25,977 nucleotides of DNA from Pseudolachnospira sp964507035. Its GTDB lineage: Bacteria > Bacillota > Clostridia > Lachnospirales > Lachnospiraceae. A model generated the notes under the pieces. It was not told where the DNA came from and did not search any database. It saw only the letters and a list, made by a program, of their open reading frames with translations. The position numbers and the translations under genes were made by a program. The stretch covers positions 1 to 25,977 of the forward strand of contig CAZDOQ010000015.1 of the NCBI GenBank assembly GCA_964507035.1. The letters are read 5' to 3'. Below, piece after piece: positions 6,900 through 13,912 of the stretch (the first letter of the stretch is position 1; the number at the start of each line of letters is the position of its first letter).

Positions 6900-9317
6900 T
6901 TATTTTACCACAAAGTTGATGATCTTGCCCGGGACAAAAATCTCCTTGACAATCTTGCCGGTGATCCGGGAGGCCACCGCCTCTTGGCCAGCCTTCAGGG
7001 CGTCCTCCTTGGATACATGGGCAGGCAGACTGATGACGCAGCGGGTCTTGCCGTTGACCTGCACCGGAATCTCCACCTCATCGTCCTTCATCATCTCCTG
7101 ATCACACTTGGGCCAGCCGTTCGCCTGATGGAACACGCTGTCCGTGTGGCCCAGCTGCTCCCACAGTTCCTCCGCCATATGGGGAGCAAAGGGAGAAAGC
7201 ATGATCACTGCGGTCTCCAGGGTCTCCCGGTCTATGCCGCCTTCCCGCTTGGCCAGGTCGATCATTTTGTTGTTGTACTCCATAAAGCCGCTGATCACCG
7301 TGTTCAGACTGAAGTTCTCCAGACGGCTGGTGATGTCGTTGACCATCCGGTGGCTGATCCTCTCCATCTCCTTAGTGGCCGGGATATGCTTGTCCTTGTT
7401 GTCCATGACCAGGTTCCAGAACCGGGTCATAAACCGGTACACGCCGTCAATGCCTCTCTCATCCCACTCGGAATCCAGTTCCGGCGGACCCACAAACAGT
7501 TCGTACATCCGCAGGGAGTCGCAACCGTAATCCCGCACCAGATCATCCGGGGAAACCACGTTGCCCTTGGACTTGCTCATCTTAATGCCGTTCTTGCCGG
7601 TGATCATGCCCTGGTTGAACAGCTTATGGAAAGGCTCGTCAAAGTCAATGACGCCGATATCGCACAAGAACTTGGTGTAGAACCGGGAGTACAGCAGGTG
7701 CAGCACCGCATGCTCCACGCCGCCAATGTACATATCCACCGGCAGATACTGATCCGCAATCTCCCGGCTGACCAGTTCCTTGTCATTCTTGTTGTCCACG
7801 TAGCGCAGGAAATACCAGGAGGAACCGGCCCACTGGGGCATGGTGTTGGTCTCCCGCATGGCCGGGCCGCCGCACTGAGGGCAGGTGGTGTTCACCCAGT
7901 CGGTGATGGCCGCCAGCGGCGATTCGCCGGTGCCGGTGGGCTGATAGGACTCCACATCCGGCAGCAGCACCGGCAGCTGATCCTCCGGAACCGCCACAGC
8001 GCCGCAGTGAGGGCAGTGAACAATGGGGATGGGCTCTCCCCAGTAGCGCTGGCGGCTGAACACCCAGTCCCGCAGCTTGTAATTCACCGTTTTCTTGCCC
8101 AAGCCTTTCTCCTCCAGGAACAGCGGCGCTTTCTGCTTGATCTCCTCGGAATCCATGCCGGTCCAGTCCCCGGAGTTGATCATAATGCCGCTGCCGGTGT
8201 AAGCTTCCGTCAGGTTGGGATTTTCCACCCCATCCTTGGCAATGACCTGGATGATGGGAATGTTAAATTTGGTGGCAAACTCAAAGTCCCGATCGTCATG
8301 GGCCGGCACGCACATGATGGCGCCGGTGCCGTAGTCCGCCAACACATAGTCGGACAGCCAGATGGGAATCTTGGCTCCGTTTAAGGGGTTCACCGCATAG
8401 CTGCCGGTGAACACGCCGGTCTTTTCCTTATCCTGGAGACGGTCCACAGAAGACTTGTGGGAAGCCTGGAAGATATACTGGTCCACCGCTTCCTTCTGCT
8501 CCGGAGTGGCCAGTCCGGCCGCCAGAGCGTGCTCCGGGGCCAGCACCATGAAGGTGGCGCCGTACAGGGTGTCCGGACGGGTGGTGTACACCCGGATTTT
8601 CTCCTCCCGGCCGTCCACCGGGAAGTCTACCTCTGCGCCGTAGGACTTGCCGATCCAGTCGGTCTGCATCTTCTTCACTTTCTCTGGCCAGTCCAGCTTA
8701 TCCAGATCGTTTAAGAGCCGGTCCGCATAGGCGGTGATCTTTAACATCCACTGCTTCAGGTTCTTCTTGGTCACCGGGCTGCCGCAGCGTTCGCAGACGC
8801 CGCCCACAACCTCCTCGTTGGCCAAGCCGGTCTTACAGGAAGGGCACCAGTTGATGGGCATCTCCTTCTCATAGGCCAAACCGGCTTTGAACATTTTGAC
8901 AAAAATCCACTGGGTCCACTTGTAGAAATGGGGATCGGTGGTGTTCACCTCCATGTCCCAGTCGTAAAGGGCAGCAATCTGGTTGATCTGCTCTTTGATA
9001 TGCTTTACATTCTCCGCCGTGGACTGGGCCGGGTGAACGCCCATCTTGATGGCGTAGTTCTCTGCCGGAAGTCCAAAAGCGTCCCATCCCATGGGGTGGA
9101 TGATATAATGGCCCTGGATCAGTTTGTAGCGGCTCCACACGTCGCTGATCACATAACCTCTCCAGTGGCCCACATGCAGGCCGCTGCCGGAGGGATACGG
9201 GAACATATCCAGACAGTAATATTTGGGTTTCTTACTGTCCTTGGGATTCACCGGTTTTTCCTCCCAGCGCTTTCTCCACTTATTTTCCACCTCTCTGTGG
9301 TTATAAGGTACTGCCAT
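6900..9317 (-). CDS. leuS: Leucyl-tRNA synthetase
   Basis: This 805-residue protein is a bacterial-type LeuRS. It charges tRNA-Leu with leucine. Class I signatures are HVGH (48-51, the HIGH motif) and KMSKS (579-583). The CP1 editing domain has TTRPDT (245-250) and GTGAIMCVPAHDDRD (331-345), whose Asp residues discriminate against misacylated tRNA. Zinc-type cysteine pairs occur at 158/161 with 175/178 and at 435/438 with 479/482. The ATG is preceded by GGAGGAGG. It has its own promoter (9388-9416) and a leader of only about 64 bases, too short for a T-box riboswitch. Confidence 0.98.
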   Translation of the reverse strand: MAVPYNHREVENKWRKRWEEKPVNPKDSKKPKYYCLDMFPYPSGSGLHVGHWRGYVISDVWSRYKLIQGHYIIHPMGWDAFGLPAENYAIKMGVHPAQSTAENVKHIKEQINQIAALYDWDMEVNTTDPHFYKWTQWIFVKMFKAGLAYEKEMPINWCPSCKTGLANEEVVGGVCERCGSPVTKKNLKQWMLKITAYADRLLNDLDKLDWPEKVKKMQTDWIGKSYGAEVDFPVDGREEKIRVYTTRPDTLYGATFMVLAPEHALAAGLATPEQKEAVDQYIFQASHKSSVDRLQDKEKTGVFTGSYAVNPLNGAKIPIWLSDYVLADYGTGAIMCVPAHDDRDFEFATKFNIPIIQVIAKDGVENPNLTEAYTGSGIMINSGDWTGMDSEEIKQKAPLFLEEKGLGKKTVNYKLRDWVFSRQRYWGEPIPIVHCPHCGAVAVPEDQLPVLLPDVESYQPTGTGESPLAAITDWVNTTCPQCGGPAMRETNTMPQWAGSSWYFLRYVDNKNDKELVSREIADQYLPVDMYIGGVEHAVLHLLYSRFYTKFLCDIGVIDFDEPFHKLFNQGMITGKNGIKMSKSKGNVVSPDDLVRDYGCDSLRMYELFVGPPELDSEWDERGIDGVYRFMTRFWNLVMDNKDKHIPATKEMERISHRMVNDITSRLENFSLNTVISGFMEYNNKMIDLAKREGGIDRETLETAVIMLSPFAPHMAEELWEQLGHTDSVFHQANGWPKCDQEMMKDDEVEIPVQVNGKTRCVISLPAHVSKEDALKAGQEAVASRITGKIVKEIFVPGKIINFVVK

Positions 9318-9346
9318 TGCTTCCTCCTCCTGTCACACTATATCCG

Positions 9347-9365
9347 GCCCGCCGCTCCGGCAGGC
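9347..9365 (-). other. Hairpin in the leuS leader
   Basis: On the minus strand GCCTGCCG and CGGCGGGC pair over 8 positions (one G-U) around a GAG loop, within the short leader about 17 bases before the ribosome binding site. No T run follows, so it is not a terminator. Confidence 0.4.
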
Positions 9366-9387
9366 TTATATGTAACACAATGACGTA

Positions 9388-9416
9388 AGTATAGCACGAT
9401 TTTTGGGGGCTATCAA
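9388..9416 (-). promoter_or_regulatory. Promoter of leuS
   Basis: The minus strand has -35 TTGATA (9411-9416), a 17-base spacer and -10 TATACT (9388-9393) preceded by TGC (extended form). Transcription would start near 9381. Confidence 0.75.
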
Positions 9417-9439
9417 GTCCCTCCCCCGGAAAAAATCGG

Positions 9440-9466
9440 AAAAAGGAGCGGCGTTTCCGCCGCTCC
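9440..9466 (-). terminator. Rho-independent terminator of the EF-G-like gene
   Basis: A perfect 9-bp stem GGAGCGGCG / CGCCGCTCC with a GAAA loop is followed directly by TTTTT on the minus strand, 46 bases after the EF-G-like stop. It separates this gene from leuS. Confidence 0.92.
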
Positions 9467-9511
9467 CCGCTTCCTTTTTTGAGGATGTTTCCCGCAGCAT
9501 CCGCTGCCGCC

Positions 9512-11602
9512 TTACTCGGCGTCCTTGGCCGCCGCCCGCTCTGCAATCTCCTTGGCCTGCACATCCGCCGGCGCCTGCTCATAGCGGCTGAACTCATAGG
9601 AGTAGCTGCCAATGCCGCCGGTCATGGACCGCAGGTCCGTGTTGTAACCAAACAGCTCGGACATGGGCACATCCGCCTCAATGATCTGGTTGCCGCTGTG
9701 GTCCGGGTTCATGCCCAGCACGCGGCCCCGGCGCTTGTTCAGATCTCCCATTACATCGCCGGTAAACTTATCCGGCACTTTCACCTTCAGGGAGACAATG
9801 GGCTCCAAGAGCACTGGCTTGGAGGCCGGATCCGCAAAGGCGTTCTTCACCGCCAGAATGGTGGCCAGCTTAAAGGCCATCTCCGAGGAGTCCACCGGAT
9901 GGTAAGAACCAAACACCAGGGTGGCCTTCAGGCCCACAATGGGGTATCCGGCCAGAGGGCCCTTGGCAACCATTTCCTGGATGCCCTTTTCCACCGCTGG
10001 GAAGTAGTTCTTGGGCACCACGCCGCCCACAATCTTCTCCTCAAACACGTAGGACTTCTCCAGATCGCCGGAGGGCTCAAACTCAATGGTCACATCGCCG
10101 TACTGGCCATGGCCGCCGGACTGCTTCTTGTGCTTGCCCTGAATTTTGACCTTGCCCCGGATGGTCTCCCGGTACGCAACCTTGGGATTCTCCAGCTCAA
10201 CCTCCACTTTATACCGGTTCAGCAGTTTGCTGACCACAATTTCCAGCTGCTGCTCCCCAATACCGTAGAGCAACAGCTGCCGGTTTTCCTTGTCGTTCAC
10301 ATGGCGCAGGGTCAGATCCTCCTCCATCAGCTTGGAGAGGGCGCCGGCCACCTTGTCCTCGTCCCCTTTGTTCTTGGTCTTATAGGCCATATAGGTGTAG
10401 GGCACGGAGATCTCCGGCTTGTCATATTCCACAGGCGTCTCCTTGGTGGCCAGAGTGTCGCCGGTGGTGGTCACGGACAGCTTGGCAATGGCGCCGATAT
10501 CCCCGGCGCGGAGTTCCTTCACCTCAATGGCCTCCTTGCCCCGGAGCACGTACAGGCGGGAGATTTTCTCCTCCGTCTCCCGGTTCACATTGTAAACGAC
10601 GCTGTCCGCCTTCAAAACGCCGGAGCAGACTTTAATCAAGGAATATTTTCCGATAAACGGATCCACCAGGGTCTTAAACACCTTGGCGGAGAAAGGCTTC
10701 TCCTCGTTGTAGTCGGCGGAGAAGGAATCTCCGGTTTTGGTGTTTTCGCCGCTGATATAGCCCTGATCCGGTCCCGGGCAGAACAGTTCCAAAATCTCCA
10801 AGAGCATCAGGCAGCCGTTGCCGTTGATGCCGGTTCCCACCAGCACCGGAACCATGTCGCCGCTGTGCACATGGTGATGCAGGGCATAACGGATCTCATC
10901 ATAGGTGAACTCATCCCCGGCAAAATACCGGTCCATATATTCTTCATTGGTCTCCGCCACGGTCTCCATGAGGGTTTCCCGCACCTTCTCCAGATTTTCC
11001 ATGGAGTATTCCGGGATCTCGCACTCCTCATACTGGCTCTTTTCCGTGAACCGGCGGCCTTTCATCTTGACCACGTTGACGAAGCCCACAAATTTTTCAT
11101 TCTCACGGATTGGCAGATGGAACGGGGCGATCTTGCCGCCGTAGAGCACCTGCAGATGTGCCACCACGTTCTTGTAGCTGGCGTTGTCGTCATCCATATT
11201 GGTGACAAAAATAACCCGGGGCAGATTGTACTTATTGCAGATCTCCCAGGCCTTTTGGGTTCCTACTTCCACGCCGGACTTGGCATTGACCACAATTACC
11301 GCACAGTCCGCCACGCTCATGGCTTCCTCCACTTCGCCCACAAAATCAAAGTATCCGGGCGTATCCAGGAAATTGAATTTCATGCCGTTGTACTCAATGG
11401 GCACCACGCTGGCGCCAATGGAGAACTGACGCTTGATCTCTTCCTTATCAAAGTCGCTGATGGTGTTCCCATCCGAAATCTTTCCCATCCGGTTAGTGAC
11501 ACCGGTGATGTACGCCATGGCTTCTACTATTGTGGTCTTTCCGCAGCCGCCATGGCCCAGTACAGCCACGTTTCGGATTTGTTTTGCTTGATAAGCGTTC
11601 AT
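9512..11602 (-). CDS. EF-G-like translational GTPase (EF-G2 type)
   Basis: This 696-residue protein has the EF-G five-domain length and order: GTPase domain, beta-barrel domain II, then domains III-V (domain IV includes KHKKQSGGHGQYGDV and domain V VMGDLNKRRGRV). It differs from canonical EF-G in its GTPase motifs. The P-loop is GHGGCGKT (16-23) instead of a GHVDHGKT-like form. The G3 motif is DTPGYF, so the catalytic His is Tyr84. The G4 position reads T134-N-M-D137 in place of NKMD, and the RGIT switch I motif is absent. These changes place it in the EF-G-like paralog group, whose role in translation is not well defined. It has its own promoter and a strong terminator. AGGAGG precedes the ATG. 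Confidence 0.9.
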   Translation of the reverse strand: MNAYQAKQIRNVAVLGHGGCGKTTIVEAMAYITGVTNRMGKISDGNTISDFDKEEIKRQFSIGASVVPIEYNGMKFNFLDTPGYFDFVGEVEEAMSVADCAVIVVNAKSGVEVGTQKAWEICNKYNLPRVIFVTNMDDDNASYKNVVAHLQVLYGGKIAPFHLPIRENEKFVGFVNVVKMKGRRFTEKSQYEECEIPEYSMENLEKVRETLMETVAETNEEYMDRYFAGDEFTYDEIRYALHHHVHSGDMVPVLVGTGINGNGCLMLLEILELFCPGPDQGYISGENTKTGDSFSADYNEEKPFSAKVFKTLVDPFIGKYSLIKVCSGVLKADSVVYNVNRETEEKISRLYVLRGKEAIEVKELRAGDIGAIAKLSVTTTGDTLATKETPVEYDKPEISVPYTYMAYKTKNKGDEDKVAGALSKLMEEDLTLRHVNDKENRQLLLYGIGEQQLEIVVSKLLNRYKVEVELENPKVAYRETIRGKVKIQGKHKKQSGGHGQYGDVTIEFEPSGDLEKSYVFEEKIVGGVVPKNYFPAVEKGIQEMVAKGPLAGYPIVGLKATLVFGSYHPVDSSEMAFKLATILAVKNAFADPASKPVLLEPIVSLKVKVPDKFTGDVMGDLNKRRGRVLGMNPDHSGNQIIEADVPMSELFGYNTDLRSMTGGIGSYSYEFSRYEQAPADVQAKEIAERAAAKDAE

Positions 11603-11659
11603 AATTCAAGTCCTCCTGCTTCAATATTTGTATTCAATGTATCGGAATACCCTTTCTGT

Positions 11660-11688
11660 ATTTTACTAAAAATTAACGGGAATTTCAA
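11660..11688 (-). promoter_or_regulatory. Promoter of the EF-G-like gene
   Basis: The minus strand has -35 TTGAAA (11683-11688), a 17-base spacer and -10 TAAAAT (11660-11665). The leader to the ATG is about 50 bases and contains a GTATTC/GAATAC inverted repeat (11630-11650) that could be a hairpin or operator. Confidence 0.65.
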
Positions 11689-11758
11689 TAAGATTTCCAA
11701 AATATTCTCGGAAATTAGCGATAAAAATGGACGGGTACTTCCGGCGCCCAAAAAAGTA

Positions 11759-11787
11759 TTGACCTTCCCAAATGAACGTGCTAAGAT
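11759..11787 (+). promoter_or_regulatory. Promoter of aroA
   Basis: TTGACC (11759-11764) and TAAGAT (11782-11787) are separated by 17 bases, with TGC just before the -10. Transcription would start near 11794, about 25 bases before the aroA start. It diverges from the EF-G-like promoter. Confidence 0.6.
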
Positions 11788-11818
11788 CAAACTCGATACA
11801 GAATGCGAGGTCATGACC

Positions 11819-13096
11819 ATGATATACAAGATCAAGAAGGGACTCCACGGGGAGATCAAGGTCCCCGGGGATAAGTCTGTTTCCCACCGGGGCGTCATGC
11901 TGGGCGCCATTGCCAGCGGCACCACCGAGATCAACAATTTTCTCCGGGGCGCTGACTGCCTGTCCACCATCGCCTGCTTTTCCAAGATGGGCGTCAACAT
12001 TGAGGGCACCCACGACCGGATTTTGGTCCACGGAAACGGCCTGCGGGCCCTGTCCGCCCCCAGCCAGATCCTGGACTGCGGCAACAGCGGCACCACCACC
12101 CGGCTGCTCTCCGGGATTCTGGCCGCCCAGTCCTTTACGTCTACCCTGGTGGGGGATTCCTCCCTCAAATCCCGTCCCATGCGCCGGATCATCAAGCCCC
12201 TCTCCATGATGGGAGCCAACATCACCTCTGTGCTGGGCAACGACTGTGTTCCCCTGCGGATCACTGGCCAGTCCCTGACGGGCATCCACTATGATTCCCC
12301 GGTGGCCTCCGCCCAGGTGAAGTCTTCCATTTTGCTGGCGGGGCTCTACGCCGAGGGGGAAACTTCTGTGACAGAGCCGGCCCTCTCCCGGAACCACACG
12401 GAACTGATGCTCAGCGCCTTCGGCGCCAAGGTCTCTTCCTCCGGCACCACCGCCTCGGTTCAGGGAGTCAAGGAGTTGTACGGCCAGAAGATCGACGTGC
12501 CCGGGGATATCTCCTCCGCCGCCTACTTTTTAGCCGCCGCCCTGATTGTACCGGGTTCAGAGGTGGTGCTGCGGAATGTGGGCATCAACCACACCCGGGA
12601 CGGAATGCTGACGGTCTGTAAGCAGATGGGGGCCAACCTCTCCTATGAGAACCTGCGGATCAGCGGGGAACCCTGCGCGGACATTGTGGTGCGCCATTCG
12701 GAGCTGCAGGGCGTGACCATAGAGGGAGACATCATCCCCAAACTCATAGACGAGCTTCCTATGATCGCGGTGCTGGCCTGCTTTGCCAAAGGCACCACCA
12801 TCATCCGGGATGCGGCGGAACTGAAGGTGAAGGAATCCAACCGGATCCGGGTGATTGTGGAAAACCTGACGGCCATGGGCGCGGACATTGAGGAGACGGA
12901 GGACGGCATGATCATCCACGGCGGCCGCCCCCTCCACGGAGCCGTCATCGACAGCCACAACGATCACCGGATCGCCATGAGTTTTTCCATTGCCGCTCTC
13001 AACTGCGAGGGGGAGATCACCATCACCCGAAAGGACTGTGTCAGCATCTCCTACCCCCGGTTCTACATTGACCTGAAAAAGCTGATTCGGGACTGA
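11819..13096 (+). CDS. aroA: 3-phosphoshikimate 1-carboxyvinyltransferase (EPSP synthase)
   Basis: The enzyme joins PEP to shikimate-3-phosphate in the sixth step of chorismate synthesis. The frame stays open far upstream by chance, but the protein begins at 11819: GAGG ends 8 bases before this ATG, while the ATG at 11813 is only 2 bases from it. The result is 425 residues, normal for the family. Landmarks: GDKSVSHR (17-24, substrate Lys and Ser), CGNSGTTTR (87-95, PEP-site loop, nearer class II sequences than the GNAGTA of class I), DELPMIAVLA, and the SHNDHRIAM motif near the C-terminus. It stands alone, with its own promoter and a terminator that includes its stop codon. Confidence 0.96.
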   Translation: MIYKIKKGLHGEIKVPGDKSVSHRGVMLGAIASGTTEINNFLRGADCLSTIACFSKMGVNIEGTHDRILVHGNGLRALSAPSQILDCGNSGTTTRLLSGILAAQSFTSTLVGDSSLKSRPMRRIIKPLSMMGANITSVLGNDCVPLRITGQSLTGIHYDSPVASAQVKSSILLAGLYAEGETSVTEPALSRNHTELMLSAFGAKVSSSGTTASVQGVKELYGQKIDVPGDISSAAYFLAAALIVPGSEVVLRNVGINHTRDGMLTVCKQMGANLSYENLRISGEPCADIVVRHSELQGVTIEGDIIPKLIDELPMIAVLACFAKGTTIIRDAAELKVKESNRIRVIVENLTAMGADIEETEDGMIIHGGRPLHGAVIDSHNDHRIAMSFSIAALNCEGEITITRKDCVSISYPRFYIDLKKLIRD

Positions 13097-13118
13097 GCAA
13101 ACGCTCAGTCCCGTTTTT
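13088..13118 (+). terminator. Rho-independent terminator of aroA, shared with the rsuA 3' end
   Basis: A perfect 11-bp stem CGGGACTGAGC / GCTCAGTCCCG with an AAAC loop is followed by TTTTT. It includes the stop codons of both convergent genes. Only the plus strand has a T run, so it is mainly the aroA terminator. Confidence 0.93.
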
Positions 13119-13842
13119 CGATTGCTATATTCCTCAGCGCCTCTATTTCCTGGCGGGTCAGTTTCCGGTATTGGCCCGGCGCCAGATCCGGATCCAGCTG
13201 CAAAGGCCCCATGGAAATCCTCTTCAAATACAGCACCCGGCGGCCAACCGCCTGGAACATCCGCTTCACCTGGTGATACTTTCCCTCGGTGATAGTCAGC
13301 TGCACCCGGGAGCGGGAAGGGCCGCTCTCCTGGATCAAAAGCCTGGCCGGAAGCGTTCTCCGGGGCTCTCCAATATCCAGTCCCTGGGAAAAAAGAGAGA
13401 CGTCCATCTCCGTCACCGGCCCGTCCACCTCTGCATAGTAGGTTTTCTCCACATGGTGTCCCGGCAGCAGCAGCCGGTTGGCCAGGCCGCCGTCGTTGGT
13501 GATCAAAAGCATCCCTTCCGTGTCCTTATCCAGCCGCCCCACCGGGAACAAGTCCCGGCGCTTGGGCTCCTCAATCAGCTCCACCACCGTCTTGTCCCGG
13601 GCGTCCGTTACCGCCGAGACCACCCCCGCCGGTTTGTGCAGCAGAAAATACTCGTAGCGGGAGTAGGCCACCGGCTGGCCGCCGCAGAGAATCCGCTGCG
13701 TCTCCGGATTCACCTTCTGTTCTCCTCCCTTGGCAGGCGCCCCGTCCACGGTCACCTGCCCTTTCCGAATCAGCTGGCGCACCTGGCTCCGGCTGCCGTA
13801 GCCGGCATCCGCCAGCAATTTATCCAAACGAATTTGTTCCAA
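13105..13842 (-). CDS. rsuA: 16S rRNA pseudouridine synthase, RsuA family
   Basis: This 245-residue protein has an N-terminal S4 RNA-binding domain (about 1-48) and a pseudouridine synthase domain with the catalytic Asp105 in GRLDKDTEG. The HHVEKTYYAEV segment favours the RsuA branch (16S U516) over RluB; the exact target is inferred. The start is a TTG at 13842: an in-frame TGA lies just two codons upstream, GGGAGG is 8 bases before it, and the ATG at 13849 is in another frame with an early stop. It follows the methyltransferase by 70 bases with no terminator or complete promoter, so it may be the last gene of the VanW transcript. Confidence 0.9.
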   Translation of the reverse strand: MEQIRLDKLLADAGYGSRSQVRQLIRKGQVTVDGAPAKGGEQKVNPETQRILCGGQPVAYSRYEYFLLHKPAGVVSAVTDARDKTVVELIEEPKRRDLFPVGRLDKDTEGMLLITNDGGLANRLLLPGHHVEKTYYAEVDGPVTEMDVSLFSQGLDIGEPRRTLPARLLIQESGPSRSRVQLTITEGKYHQVKRMFQAVGRRVLYLKRISMGPLQLDPDLAPGQYRKLTRQEIEALRNIAIEKRD

Positions 13843-13912
13843 CGTTCATTCCTCCCACTGCCCGGCCCTGCCAGGTCTCTGTCTCTGTCAACGCTTTCCG
13901 GCCTCCTCTTGG

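Noticed and set aside
6831..8384. Plus-strand open frame of 517 codons opposite leuS
   Set aside because: His/Val/Leu-rich antisense translation of a well-defined LeuRS, with no ribosome binding site or homology. It is a codon-bias shadow in GC-rich DNA.
9318..9511. T-box riboswitch before leuS
   Set aside because: The promoter leaves only about 64 bases of leader, and no T-box sequence (TGGNACC) or antiterminator is present. The nearby strong hairpin belongs to the upstream gene.
9479..11818. Very long plus-strand frame running into aroA
   Set aside because: Opposite the EF-G-like gene the frame is an antisense shadow. Only the part from 11819 has EPSP synthase homology, a ribosome binding site and a promoter.
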